Positions 40,148-49,413 of a stretch of 64,000 nucleotides of DNA are shown piece by piece. The stretch is from positions 1-64,000 of the forward strand of contig VGYX01000014.1 in NCBI GenBank assembly GCA_016872835.1, given 5' to 3'. Within the stretch, counting starts at the first letter, position 1. The number at the start of each line of letters is the position of its first letter. Source of the stretch: Planctomycetota bacterium (GTDB lineage Bacteria; Planctomycetota; Phycisphaerae; Phycisphaerales; SM1A02). Below the pieces are notes generated by a model. It made no database searches. It saw nothing but the letters and a program-made list of their open reading frames with translations, and was not told the origin of the DNA. Both the position numbers and the translations under genes were made by a program.

Positions 40148-42814
40148 TCACTGCCGGTACTCGCCGTCCATCTCGTCGGGCACACCCCCGTCGCTCTCAT
40201 CCTCGACGTACTGCAAGTCACTGCCCTCGGTCGCGCTATCGCCCGACTCGACCATGGTCTTCATGCGCCGCCAGTCGTCGAGACTGATGAGTACCTCGCG
40301 CGCCACACTGCCCTTGTGGTCGCTCAGGATGCCGGCGGCACCCATCTGATCGACAAGACGACTCGCGCGACCGTAGCCGATCGCAAGACGTCGCTGCAGC
40401 AGGCTCACGCTGCCGCGGCCCGACTCGATCATGATCTCGACGGCCTTCTCGAACATCGGGTCGCGCTCGCCGCCGTCGGTCGCGGCGCAGCCACCGTCCG
40501 GCTCCTCGCCACCGGCCGCCTTGGTGCCGCGGATCGCGACGAGCTGGCGCTCGAAGCTTGGCTCGGCGATGTCCTTCAGGAACTTGGCCACGTTGCGGGT
40601 CTCGCCGTCGGTGACCAGCGTGCCCTGCGCACGGCGCAGTTCGCTGCTGCTTGGCGTGCGCACCAGCATGTCGCCCTGACCGAGCAGCAGCTCGGCGCCC
40701 TTGTCGTCGAGCACGATGCGGCTGTCCATGCCGCTGGCCACCTTGAAGCTCACGCGGCACGGCATGTTGCTCTTGATGAGGCCCGTGACCACGTTCGCCT
40801 GCGGACGCTGCGTGGCGAGCACCAGGTGGATGCCGACCGCGCGTGCCTTCTGCGCGATGCGCACGATCGACTGCTCGACCTCCTTGTTGGTCATCATGAG
40901 GTCGGCGAGCTCGTCGATCACGAAGACCATGTACGGCAGCTTCTTCGGGATGCGCGCCTTCTCCAGATCGGTCGCGGGCTGCAGGCGGGCGTAGAGCTCC
41001 TCCTCGCCGAGGCCGTTGTAGCCGGTGATGTCGCGCACGCCGGCCTTCTTCAGCTGCTCGTAGCGCTCCTCCATCTTGTCCACGGCCCATTCCAGGATGC
41101 CCGCGGCCTTCGCCATCTCGGTCACCACGGGGCACATCAGGTGCGGAATGTCGCTGAACTGGCTCATCTCGACCATCTTGGGGTCGACCAGGCAGAGCTT
41201 CAGCTCGTCCGGGCGCTTGGTGTACATCCAGCCCAGGATGATCGTGTTCATGCACACGCTCTTGCCGCTGCCGGTGGTGCCGGCGATCAGCATGTGCGGC
41301 ATCTTCGCCAGATCGATCACGAGCGGCTCGCCCGCGCTGTCCTTGCCCAGGAACATCGGCAGGATCATGCTCTTCGCGTGGCCGCCGCTCATGAGCTCCT
41401 TGAGCCGCACCTTCTCCTTCTGCTTGTTGGGCACCTCGATGCCGACCGCGGTGCGGCCGACCATGTTCGAGATGATGCGGATGTTCGGGGCGCCGAGCGC
41501 GCGCGCGATGTCGTCGTCGATCGCCTGCAGCCGCGCCACGCGCGTGCCGGGCGCCAGCTCGACCGAGTAGAGCGTGACCACCGGGCCGGTCTCGATGCCC
41601 GTGACCTCGCCCTCGATCGCGTAGTGGCGCAGCGTGGCGGTCAGGCGGGCGGCCTGCTCGCGCACGTAGTCCTCGATCTGCTCCGACCAGTTGCCCTCGG
41701 GGTTCTCGAGGAGGTCGAGACCCGGGAAGGTGTAGCCCGTGTAGTCGACCTCGCGGGGAATGTCCTCGTCGCGAGCGACGGTCTTCTGCGCGCTGGCCAT
41801 GCGCAGCGGCAGCTTCGCGATGCGGGCCTTCAGTTCCTCGTCGGAAAGCTGCGGACGCGCGGCAGCCTGGGGTTCCGCCTCGGTGGCGGCCTCCTGGGTG
41901 GCTTCGGTCTCGGGGAACTCTTCCTCGTCACCGTCCTCCTCCGCGTCCTCGAGCGCCGCCTCGGCATCGGCCTCGGCGTCGTCCCAGTCGTCGCTTTCGT
42001 CGACGATCTCCTCCTCTTCCTCGACCGCCTCCTCTTCCTCGTGCTCGGAGGCGTCGGCGATGTCGACCTCGTCGGCGAGTTCCGGCTCGCTCTCGGTGTC
42101 GGGCAACTCGGCGACCGCCGTGGCGCCGCCGGAGGAACGAGCCGCCGCCGTCGCGGGCTTCACCTCGGGCCGGGCGCGGATGCGCAACTTGTCGAGCATG
42201 CCCTTCCAGTCCTGGGCGCGGATCGGTTCGGTGGCCTGCCACGCGCGCGCGATGTGCCGCGGCAGCGCGAAGACGACCTCGTCCATGCAGATGATCGCGC
42301 CGAGCGCGAACGAGATCAGCAGCACCAGACCGGTCAGCGCCGGACTGAAGCGAAGCGAGAGTTCATTCGCGATCCAGTGCGGGATCAGGCCCGCCTCGGC
42401 GCCAGGCAGCACGCCGATGCCACGCGCCCATGCCGCGTGCACCGAACTGAAGGAGAGCATCATCACGACCGCGCCGAACGCGCGGATCGCAGGATGCGTC
42501 ACCGCTCGCCCGCTCGCGGTGGTCGCAAGGGCGAGCGCCGCCGCCAGCATGGGGAGCCACACGCCGTAGCCAACGCCCAGATAGGTCCAGTAGGCGATCA
42601 CCGCGCCAAGCCGACCCATCAGGTTCGATGGCGGGTCGGCATGCACGGCCACGGCATGGCTTGGCCAGTCCGCGCTCGAGAAGGTCCCCAGGGTCAGGAA
42701 CAGGAAGACCCAGAGGCCGGCCAACGCGACCCAAGTCGCGCGACGAGCGAAGGTTGCGGGCGGGAGTTCCCCATCGGTGGGGCGTGTGACAGCCTTGGCG
42801 GAGTTCCGTGCCAT
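40148..42814 (-). CDS. ftsK: DNA translocase FtsK/SpoIIIE
   Basis: An 888-residue motor that moves chromosome DNA at the division septum. Four membrane helices occupy roughly residues 25-200 (for example ATWVALAGLWVFLFLTLGTF and FSPALTGLVLLISFALGAII). A linker of about 140 residues is extremely acidic. The alpha/beta motor follows, with Walker A GTTGSGKSV near residue 515 and the LVLATQRPQANVVTGLIKSN segment, then the gamma winged helix (MFEKAVEIMIESGRGSVSLL, YGRASRLVDQMGAAGIL). The usual linker in proteobacteria is Pro/Gln rich, so an acidic one is notable. Confidence 0.95.
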   Translation of the reverse strand: MARNSAKAVTRPTDGELPPATFARRATWVALAGLWVFLFLTLGTFSSADWPSHAVAVHADPPSNLMGRLGAVIAYWTYLGVGYGVWLPMLAAALALATTASGRAVTHPAIRAFGAVVMMLSFSSVHAAWARGIGVLPGAEAGLIPHWIANELSLRFSPALTGLVLLISFALGAIICMDEVVFALPRHIARAWQATEPIRAQDWKGMLDKLRIRARPEVKPATAAARSSGGATAVAELPDTESEPELADEVDIADASEHEEEEAVEEEEEIVDESDDWDDAEADAEAALEDAEEDGDEEEFPETEATQEAATEAEPQAAARPQLSDEELKARIAKLPLRMASAQKTVARDEDIPREVDYTGYTFPGLDLLENPEGNWSEQIEDYVREQAARLTATLRHYAIEGEVTGIETGPVVTLYSVELAPGTRVARLQAIDDDIARALGAPNIRIISNMVGRTAVGIEVPNKQKEKVRLKELMSGGHAKSMILPMFLGKDSAGEPLVIDLAKMPHMLIAGTTGSGKSVCMNTIILGWMYTKRPDELKLCLVDPKMVEMSQFSDIPHLMCPVVTEMAKAAGILEWAVDKMEERYEQLKKAGVRDITGYNGLGEEELYARLQPATDLEKARIPKKLPYMVFVIDELADLMMTNKEVEQSIVRIAQKARAVGIHLVLATQRPQANVVTGLIKSNMPCRVSFKVASGMDSRIVLDDKGAELLLGQGDMLVRTPSSSELRRAQGTLVTDGETRNVAKFLKDIAEPSFERQLVAIRGTKAAGGEEPDGGCAATDGGERDPMFEKAVEIMIESGRGSVSLLQRRLAIGYGRASRLVDQMGAAGILSDHKGSVAREVLISLDDWRRMKTMVESGDSATEGSDLQYVEDESDGGVPDEMDGEYRQ

Positions 42815-42857
42815 AGGCCGTTTGCATCGGCCAGCGGCCCCTGCGACGAACAGAAAT

Positions 42858-42876
42858 GCCCCCCAGAGCGGGGTTT
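42858..42876 (-). terminator. Weak hairpin after the peptidase-permease gene
   Basis: On the minus strand cccc and gggg flank gctct just after the stop codon, followed by gcatttctg. It is short and may only partly separate the operon from ftsK. Confidence 0.35.
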
Positions 42877-45800
42877 CAGGCCTTCGGAAGCTTGGTTTCA
42901 GCCAACTTTCGTCGCACCTGCAGCATGTGCACGTCGGGATCGACCTGCGCCTTCACCGGCTCGAATGGACACGTGATCCGGAAGGGCTTCCGTTCTCCGG
43001 CACCGATCGAGACGGTCGCACGGGCGTTCGGGGCCTTCGTCAGCTTCGCATCGGCGGGATCCGCGCCCACCGCCGCGACCTCGACCGACACGGTGCCGGT
43101 GCCGGCGTTCTCAAGCGTGCCCTCCACGATCCACTGCCCTTCGGCGGGCTTGGTCACCTTCATGTCCCACAGCTTGAACTCGGGCAGCACCACCTGCTCG
43201 AACCATTGACGGGTGAAGGCGTCGTAGGCGGGCAGGTCCTTCGCGTGGCGTCGCATCAGCGCCACCAGATCCTGCAGCAGCGGATAGTCGGGTCCATCCT
43301 GATAGGTGCGGATGAAATCCTTCAGGCCGTCCAACATGGCGTCGCGGCCCATCACCTGCATCATCATGAAGAAGACCCATCCCCCCTTGTCGTAGGTGAC
43401 GGTCTGGTCGCCAGGGCGCGTGCCCGAGATGCGCACCATCGGGCGCTCGCTGTCGGCGCTGCGGCCGTTGGCGTAGTCGTCCTCCCACTGTCGCAGCATG
43501 CGCTGGCGCTGCTCGTCGCCGCGCTTCTCGACGGTGAGCAGCAGCGCACTGAAGTTGGCCAGGCCCTCGCTGAGAATGTTTCCGCCCAGGCCCTTGCCAG
43601 GCATCAGCATGTTGCCCCACCACTGGTGCCCGGCCTCGTGCGCGGTGACGTAGAAGACCAGATCGACGTCGTCGGCGGCACCGGGCTTGGTGAGGAAACC
43701 GATCGACTCGCTGAAGGTGATGTTGCCGGGGAAGCCCTGCGCGTAGCCCGCCAGACCCGGGAACTCGGTCAGCCGCAGATCTCGGCGCGGATACTCGCCG
43801 AACCACTTGCCGTAGAACTCGCGACTGGCGTCGAGCGCCTCGCTCATGGTCTTCAGGTTCCACGGGTGCCGCGGGCTGTGGAAGATGCTGCTGCCAGTGC
43901 CGTCCAGGCGCTCCAGCGGCCCGCCCGCGATGTTGAAGAAGCGCACCGGCACGTCGGTGGTCCAGATGACGGTCTTGCGGCCGTCCTTCACCAGCGGCTC
44001 GCCGGGAATGCCCACGCAGTTCAGCGTCCAGTCCTCGGGACCCGTGACCTGCATCGTCACGTCGAAACCCCAGGCGCTGCCGAAGGCCGGATCGGTCAGC
44101 TTCTTCCAGTCGTCGGGCAGCGGCTCCTTCGGGTCGGTGGCGTTGCGATCGTCCACGCCCACACCTTCCTGGAAGCCGATGGCCGGCATGAAGCTGGTGC
44201 TGAAGCTGGTGAGCACCACGCCCGAGGGCAGGATGAACTCGTCGGTGCCGCCACCGTTTCGGGTCCATCCCGAAGGGAAGACGCCGTCGAACGAGAAACC
44301 GATCGTGCAGGTTTCGCCGGTCGCAAGCGGCTTGGCCGGCGTGAAGACCCACAGGCCCGCTCGGTCCTCGACCGTGGGCGGCGCGTCGAGCGCGTCTTTC
44401 TTCATGGGCTCCATCGGCTTGCCGTCGAGCGTCCACTTCAGATTGCGGTAGTGCTCCCCTTGCGTGAGCGGAATCTGCACCATCGGCGTGGCGTGCGGGT
44501 TGCGGATCACGTAGGTGCCCTGCACGCGCAGGCTGCGATCGAACGGATCGATGTCCACGCCGCCGGTGACCTTGGCAAGCGCGGGCAGCGGCATGTCGGC
44601 CGGAAAGCTGGCGACGTTGCGCTTCCAGTAGTCGCGTCCCTGCCGCTCGACGATCGTGCCCTGGAATCCGGTGCGGGCCTGAATCCAGTTGTAGATGCCA
44701 AGACCGATCACCACCGCAAGCAGCGGCGAGACACGCAGGATGGCTCGCAGGATCGGCTTGGGCGCGATTCGATCGACCACGCGCTGCCAGTCGACATGCC
44801 GCCGCGGATGCACGGCCAACGCGCCCACCAGGAACAGCGCGGCGAGCGACAGCACGAACAGCCGGTTCGCCACGATCGAGGGTCGGAGGAACTCCAGCCG
44901 GTCCAGATCGCTCCACAGGAGCGTGCTCCACATGTGCCAGTTGCCGACCCATGTGAGGTAGCCGAACTGCTGCGCGAAGCCCGTGGCGATCAACGTGACG
45001 AGACCGATCGCGTAGGTGGCGTAGCGGTTGCGCACCACCCCCTGCACCAGCGCCACGAACGAGCACCACACGATGATGGTGGGCGTGAGCACCAGTCCCC
45101 ACAGCTGCACGAATCGCGTGAACTCGAACGGCGGCCAGATGCCGGTGCGCACGACCTGCACCACCAGCACGATGACGCAGGCCAGCACCGTGGCGGCCAT
45201 CAGCACCAGCGCGAGACCGGCGTTCGCCAGGATCTTGCCGATCAACAGGCTGGGCGTGGTCACTGCGCTGCTTCGCAGCAGGTTCGAGAATCCCAGACGC
45301 TCCTCGCGCACCAGGCTCTCCACCGTGTAGAAGAGCGTGAGGAAGATCAGCAGCAGCGTGAGCGTGTTGAAGGCGCTGGTGGCCAGCGAGCCCGTGGTGG
45401 CCAGACGCTCCGTGCCGAGCCACGCGGTGCTGACAAGGCTGCTGCCAACCACCTGCAGGATGATCAGTGGCGCAAAGAGCCACACACCCGGGCTTCGCAG
45501 GAGGATCCGGAGCTCGTTGCGCAGCACGGTCCACAGGCCAGCCAGCATGCGCGGGCTCTGCGTGACCATGCGCATGTCGACCAGCCGGATGCGTGGCGCC
45601 GACGGCAGCGCCGACGCGGCGACGGCCTGCGAGGCGGCGATCGTCTGCGCGGCCTTCGGGCTCAGGCGCCGCTCGGCTGAACTTCGCGCGCGACGGAACA
45701 GCGTTCGTGCGGTGAGGGGAACGGCCAACAGACCCGCGACGCACCATGCCAGACGGCTCAGCGCAAACGCCGCGTCCATCACCATCGGCTGTGTGTTGTA

Positions 45801-46532
45801 GAAGTCCACGCCGCGGTCGGCCTTCAGCCAGGTCTCGCTGAGCCAACGGTTGCCGGACGGGTCGAGCGCCATCAGGAGCCGGTTCACCCAGTACGGCAGC
45901 CACTCCGGACTCCAGCTCCACAGGAAGAGCGCGCCGCCGATCAGGATCACCAGCGGAAGCAGGAACACCAGGATCGGCGCACGGCTCCACGCGCCCAGCA
46001 ACATGCTTCCACCGGCCAGCGGGAGCAGCAACGGCATGCTGAAGATCACCGCCGGCCAGACGTAGTTCCACAGCGCGAAGGGGCCACGATCCTTCTCGGG
46101 ATTGTCCACGGGCCACAGCTCGAAGAACGCCGCCTGCATCAGGATCCACAGGCCGACGATCACGAGCAGCGGCAGCACGGCGCCAAGAAAGCGCCCGGTG
46201 ACGTACTCGAGCGCGGTGAGACGCGTGCCCAGCAGCACACGGTCGACCTTGCGATCCACGTCCTGCAGCAGCGGAAGGCCCGCAGCGATCGCCGCGAAGA
46301 ACGGCAGGAACAGGCCCAGGACGGCCGCGTCGATGAACGCCGCGTTGAACTGCGAGTTGAGCCAGGCCTGCTTGCCGCCGGCGGTCACGTCACCGGCCTG
46401 CACGCGCACGCCGCCGGCCACGAAACCGAAAGCGAAGAACAGCAACAGAAGCGCGAGCACGACCCACAGCGGCCTGCGCCACGCCGTGCGCAGATCCACC
46501 ATCGCGATGCCAAGCGTGCGCGAGAGGTTCAA
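42876..46532 (-). CDS. ABC-2 permease fused to an M1-family metallopeptidase
   Basis: A 1218-residue fusion. Residues 1-620 hold two sets of ABC-2-type helices (for example PLWVVLALLLLFFAFGF and TLTLLLIFLTLFYTVESLVR). A further helix (ILRVSPLLAVVIGLGIYNWI) leads to an extracytoplasmic M1 peptidase domain. Its zinc site is HEAGHQWWG near residue 964, with the third ligand in ILSEGLANFSA about 20 residues later. The GxMEN-type exopeptidase motif appears as GYAQGFPGNITFSES, so it may be a special aminopeptidase. The start overlaps the ATPase gene by four bases, so ATPase and permease form one transporter. The substrate is unknown; export with trimming of peptides is a guess. Confidence 0.85.
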   Translation of the reverse strand: MNLSRTLGIAMVDLRTAWRRPLWVVLALLLLFFAFGFVAGGVRVQAGDVTAGGKQAWLNSQFNAAFIDAAVLGLFLPFFAAIAAGLPLLQDVDRKVDRVLLGTRLTALEYVTGRFLGAVLPLLVIVGLWILMQAAFFELWPVDNPEKDRGPFALWNYVWPAVIFSMPLLLPLAGGSMLLGAWSRAPILVFLLPLVILIGGALFLWSWSPEWLPYWVNRLLMALDPSGNRWLSETWLKADRGVDFYNTQPMVMDAAFALSRLAWCVAGLLAVPLTARTLFRRARSSAERRLSPKAAQTIAASQAVAASALPSAPRIRLVDMRMVTQSPRMLAGLWTVLRNELRILLRSPGVWLFAPLIILQVVGSSLVSTAWLGTERLATTGSLATSAFNTLTLLLIFLTLFYTVESLVREERLGFSNLLRSSAVTTPSLLIGKILANAGLALVLMAATVLACVIVLVVQVVRTGIWPPFEFTRFVQLWGLVLTPTIIVWCSFVALVQGVVRNRYATYAIGLVTLIATGFAQQFGYLTWVGNWHMWSTLLWSDLDRLEFLRPSIVANRLFVLSLAALFLVGALAVHPRRHVDWQRVVDRIAPKPILRAILRVSPLLAVVIGLGIYNWIQARTGFQGTIVERQGRDYWKRNVASFPADMPLPALAKVTGGVDIDPFDRSLRVQGTYVIRNPHATPMVQIPLTQGEHYRNLKWTLDGKPMEPMKKDALDAPPTVEDRAGLWVFTPAKPLATGETCTIGFSFDGVFPSGWTRNGGGTDEFILPSGVVLTSFSTSFMPAIGFQEGVGVDDRNATDPKEPLPDDWKKLTDPAFGSAWGFDVTMQVTGPEDWTLNCVGIPGEPLVKDGRKTVIWTTDVPVRFFNIAGGPLERLDGTGSSIFHSPRHPWNLKTMSEALDASREFYGKWFGEYPRRDLRLTEFPGLAGYAQGFPGNITFSESIGFLTKPGAADDVDLVFYVTAHEAGHQWWGNMLMPGKGLGGNILSEGLANFSALLLTVEKRGDEQRQRMLRQWEDDYANGRSADSERPMVRISGTRPGDQTVTYDKGGWVFFMMMQVMGRDAMLDGLKDFIRTYQDGPDYPLLQDLVALMRRHAKDLPAYDAFTRQWFEQVVLPEFKLWDMKVTKPAEGQWIVEGTLENAGTGTVSVEVAAVGADPADAKLTKAPNARATVSIGAGERKPFRITCPFEPVKAQVDPDVHMLQVRRKLAETKLPKA

Positions 46533-47428
46533 GCCACCGCTCCCGCCGCGGCAAGCGGACCACGGATCGAGTTCATGTAGGCGTCCTCAAGCGTGGCCGA
46601 GACGGAACGGAAGCCTGCCGGTGCCGTGCCCCCCTGCTCCACGCTCACGCGAACGCGGTTCGTGACGCCCTCGACCAGGATCGCGCTGAGCACGCGGTTC
46701 GACGCGGCGAAGGTGGACAGATCCTCGTCGCGCACGAAGCCCTCGTACACACGACCCTCCATGCTCTCGCGCGCGGCGCTTGGCGTGGTGTGCGCCATCA
46801 CGGTGCCGCCGCGGATGATCGCCATGCGCGGACACAGGGTGGCGACGTCCTCCACGATGTGGGTGCTGAGCACCACGATGCGATCCTTGCCGAGCTCGGC
46901 GAGCAGTCGATAGAAGCGATGGCGCTCCTCGGGGTCGAGGCCTGCGGTGGGCTCGTCCACGATGATCAGGCGCGGCGAGCCCGCAACGGCCTGCGCCAAG
47001 CCGAGGCGCTGGCGCATGCCGCCCGAATAGCCGCCCACCTTCCGCTTCGCCGCATGCGCCAGATTCACGCGCTCCAGCAGTTCCTCGGCAAGCTTGCGCT
47101 GACCCTGCGGCGCATGCACGCCCTTCAGCTTCAGCATGAGCATGAGCATCTTCAGGCCCGTGAGCTCGGGGTAGAAGCCGAACTCCTGCGGCAGGTAGCC
47201 GAGCGAGCGTCGCACGACCGAGGGATCACCCACGATGTCCGCTCCGTCCAGCGTCACGCTTCCCGCGGTCGGCTGCAGCAGGCCCGCCACGATGGTCATG
47301 AGCGTGCTCTTGCCCGCACCGTTGGGGCCGAGCAGGCCGAAGAGTCCGTTCGGAATGTCCAGCGAGACGCCCTTCAGCGCGGTGACGGGGCCGGGATAGA
47401 TCTTCAGCAGGTCGCGGATCTCGAGCAT
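46529..47428 (-). CDS. ABC transporter ATPase (partner of the permease-peptidase)
   Basis: A 299-residue ATPase. Walker A is GPNGAGKSTLMTIVAGLLQP, the signature is YSGGMRQRLGLAQAVAG and Walker B is LIIVDEPTAGLDPEERHR, followed by STHIVEDV. This is the drug/antibiotic exporter (NatA/CcmA) branch that pairs with ABC-2 permeases. The ATG at 47428 is preferred because GAGG lies nine bases upstream; a GTG at 47443 overlaps the upstream stop. About 80 C-terminal residues after the ATPase core are unique. Confidence 0.92.
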   Translation of the reverse strand: MLEIRDLLKIYPGPVTALKGVSLDIPNGLFGLLGPNGAGKSTLMTIVAGLLQPTAGSVTLDGADIVGDPSVVRRSLGYLPQEFGFYPELTGLKMLMLMLKLKGVHAPQGQRKLAEELLERVNLAHAAKRKVGGYSGGMRQRLGLAQAVAGSPRLIIVDEPTAGLDPEERHRFYRLLAELGKDRIVVLSTHIVEDVATLCPRMAIIRGGTVMAHTTPSAARESMEGRVYEGFVRDEDLSTFAASNRVLSAILVEGVTNRVRVSVEQGGTAPAGFRSVSATLEDAYMNSIRGPLAAAGAVA

Positions 47429-47439
47429 CTGTGGATTCC

Positions 47440-47874
47440 TCACTTGTTCACGGAATGGATGGTCACGCGGCCATTGCTGGTGTCGATCGTGGCTTTCGCC
47501 TTTGTACCGTCGCCGATGGTCACGGTTGCCTCGCCGCGACTTGCGCTGACCACCTTGGCCGATGGAATGCCGGCCTCGACCGAGCCGTTGCTGGTTCCAA
47601 CCTTCGCCTGGCCAGCGAACGCACCGCTCGTGATCGAGCCATTGATCGTGTCGACCTCGATGCCGTCAAGATTCGCCGCGCGGAGCACCACGCTCGCACC
47701 CTCCGGTGACGCATTCGGCACCACCGTCATGGCGGCCGGCTCACGCGACCGGAAGACGACCTGCATCCGAACACACCCTTCGGCGTCGCGCTCGGCGACG
47801 AGCGACATGCAGACGGTCGCGACGAGCAGGTTGACGGCGAGGCTGACGGTCCGACGATCAAAGCGCTTGGCCAT
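47440..47874 (-). CDS. DUF4097-like exported protein
   Basis: A 144-residue protein with an N-terminal hydrophobic segment (SLAVNLLVATVCMSLVA), so exported or anchored. The body has short beta repeats of the type DTINGSITSG, GTSNGSVEAG and DTSNGRVTIH, the pattern of DUF4097 (a beta-solenoid family also seen beside PadR regulators). The stop overlaps the alternative ATPase GTG. It has its own -10-like TAAAAT at 47904-47909. Confidence 0.7.
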   Translation of the reverse strand: MAKRFDRRTVSLAVNLLVATVCMSLVAERDAEGCVRMQVVFRSREPAAMTVVPNASPEGASVVLRAANLDGIEVDTINGSITSGAFAGQAKVGTSNGSVEAGIPSAKVVSASRGEATVTIGDGTKAKATIDTSNGRVTIHSVNK

Positions 47875-47903
47875 GATGAATCACTTGGAAGAGCAGTTTT
47901 TGC

Positions 47904-47920
47904 ATTTTACTTGATTCAAG
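47904..47920 (-). promoter_or_regulatory. Promoter-like box with palindrome before the DUF4097 gene
   Basis: TAAAAT on the minus strand (five of six bases of TATAAT) is preceded directly by the 11-bp palindrome CTTGATTCAAG at 47910-47920. The 59-bp gap is clearly AT-rich. It could be an internal operon promoter with an operator. Confidence 0.45.
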
Positions 47921-47933
47921 AAATATCACGTCG

Positions 47934-48962
47934 TCACGAAATCACGGTGAAACGCCGCGCCACCGCCTGCGGACGCGTGACCTGGATCGCCTTCACCACC
48001 TGCGCGTAGACCCAGCCGGCACCGAGCGCCAGCCAGAGCGTGGCCGTGGCGAGAGCCATGCCGAGCACGATCGAGAGCACGCTCGTGACGGCCGAAATGC
48101 GCACGTGACCATCGGCATCGGGGGTGACGCGTTCCCACAGGAACTGGACATCCCTCCATTCGCCATCCACACGAATGTCCGTCATCCCCGCCGCCTGCGC
48201 GAGCGGTACTGCCACCATCACGAGCACGAGAGCCCCCAGCACCACGAAAATGCAGAACAGCCCCGTCGCCACAAAGAAGTTGCCGAGCGCCCACGCGAGC
48301 GACAGCCAGCTGCGCACATCGGTCAACCAGCAGCCGATGCGCTGCCAGAAGCCGACCTCCGCCACGCCGCCGATCGGCGTGAGCACCTGCACCGGCTGCA
48401 CGCGGTGCGGCATGCGCACGCCCAGGAGAAACTCGACCACCTTGCCTTCGGCCAAGGCGATCACACGCACGGAACCCAGCAGGAAGACGGCGAGCGGCAG
48501 GCCGATCAGGATCGGCAGCGTGCCCAACGCGAGCGACCCCACGCAGACCACCCACACGAACGTGGCCAGCGAGATCAGGAAGCACGGTGCAAGGAAATAG
48601 AACAGGCTTGACCATGCTCGCGGATGGAACCACACGCCGACCAGCGGAATTCGTGAAAGCGCCGCAAGCGCTCCGCTCGACGCGTCAGGGCCACTCGCGA
48701 CCGAAGCCGCCGGATGGGTCGATCCGGCAACCTCGGTCGCGGCGTGATGATCGGGCGCCGGTGCGCCGGCGTAGGCGCGCGCGAAGTCGGCCGCCGGGCC
48801 GAACGCCTCGATCGCGGCCGCGGGCGACTTGCCGGCCTTGATCGCCGCACGCAGGTGCGCCTCGGCGTCGACCAGCGCGTCATGCGCGACGGCCGCGTCC
48901 ACGCCGATCAATGCACGCTGCAGTTGCGACAGGTACTCGGCGACGGGGTCAGCGGTTGCCAT
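47934..48962 (-). CDS. HAAS/sensor-domain membrane protein (DUF1700-like)
   Basis: A 342-residue protein. Residues 1-70 form a helical domain (DPVAEYLSQLQRALIGVDAA, FGPAADFARAYAGA) like the HAAS/DUF1700 domain of PadR-linked proteins. Four or more helices follow (for example LFYFLAPCFLISLATFVWVV and LALGTLPILIGLPLAVFLLG), resembling the Sensor domain. The ATG at 48962 has GGAGG five bases upstream; a TTG four codons earlier is less likely. It overlaps the PadR 3' end by 14 bases. It probably senses a membrane signal, but the ligand is unknown. Confidence 0.72.
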   Translation of the reverse strand: MATADPVAEYLSQLQRALIGVDAAVAHDALVDAEAHLRAAIKAGKSPAAAIEAFGPAADFARAYAGAPAPDHHAATEVAGSTHPAASVASGPDASSGALAALSRIPLVGVWFHPRAWSSLFYFLAPCFLISLATFVWVVCVGSLALGTLPILIGLPLAVFLLGSVRVIALAEGKVVEFLLGVRMPHRVQPVQVLTPIGGVAEVGFWQRIGCWLTDVRSWLSLAWALGNFFVATGLFCIFVVLGALVLVMVAVPLAQAAGMTDIRVDGEWRDVQFLWERVTPDADGHVRISAVTSVLSIVLGMALATATLWLALGAGWVYAQVVKAIQVTRPQAVARRFTVIS

Positions 48963-49314
48963 CGATGCCTCCAATGATTCGGTTCATCCAGCGGCCGGTG
49001 CGCTTCCATGCATCCACCCAGACCACCAGCACGCGACGACCCTCCGCGGTGATCGTGAAGCACTTTCGCGCGGGACCTTCGGTGCTTGGCACCAGCGTGC
49101 TGCGCACCAGACCCTCGGCTTCCATCGTGCGAAGCATGGGGTAGAGCGTGCCCTGCTTGAAGGAAAGCCCCTCCGGAGCCTCGTCGGCCAGACGACGGCC
49201 GATCTCGTAGCCGTGCGCCGGCTCGTCGCTGCCGGCCACGATGGCCAGCACGACCAGCCAGGCAGTGCCGTTGCTGAGGTCTTTCAGGATCTTGTCCTGC
49301 AGGTCGGATGGCAT
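48949..49314 (-). CDS. PadR-family transcriptional regulator
   Basis: A 121-residue winged-helix repressor. PadR motifs are GTAWLVVLAIVAGSDEPAHG, YEIGRRLADEAPEGLSFKQG and TLYPMLRTMEAEGLVRSTLV. A C-terminal helix for dimerisation is present (RRVLVVWVDAWKRTGRWMNR). It is the first gene of the operon PadR, HAAS-sensor, DUF4097, ABC ATPase, permease-peptidase. Its promoter has TTGACA and TATAGT with 17-bp spacing and AGTACT repeats that suit autorepression. The start codon follows the -10 box by ten bases with no Shine-Dalgarno. Confidence 0.9.
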   Translation of the reverse strand: MPSDLQDKILKDLSNGTAWLVVLAIVAGSDEPAHGYEIGRRLADEAPEGLSFKQGTLYPMLRTMEAEGLVRSTLVPSTEGPARKCFTITAEGRRVLVVWVDAWKRTGRWMNRIIGGIDGNR

Positions 49315-49323
49315 GATGTCTAG

Positions 49324-49353
49324 TACTATAATATGCACAGTACTGGCTGTCAA
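49324..49353 (-). promoter_or_regulatory. Consensus promoter with AGTACT repeats, PadR autoregulation
   Basis: Minus strand: -35 TTGACA (49348-49353), 17-bp spacer, -10 TATAGT (49325-49330), then ten bases to the ATG at 49314. Two AGTACT hexamers, each palindromic, flank gtgcatattat; one lies in the spacer and the other overlaps the -10. A dimeric repressor bound there would block RNA polymerase. Confidence 0.8.
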
Positions 49354-49413
49354 GTGGTATCAGGGCCCATGGCGTACGGACGCGCCGGTGCCGGGCTCCT
49401 ACCATCCGCGACC

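Noticed and set aside
39881-45680. Very long plus-strand frames opposite ftsK and the permease-peptidase
   Set aside because: They are antisense shadows in GC-rich DNA; the minus-strand proteins have clear domains and motifs.
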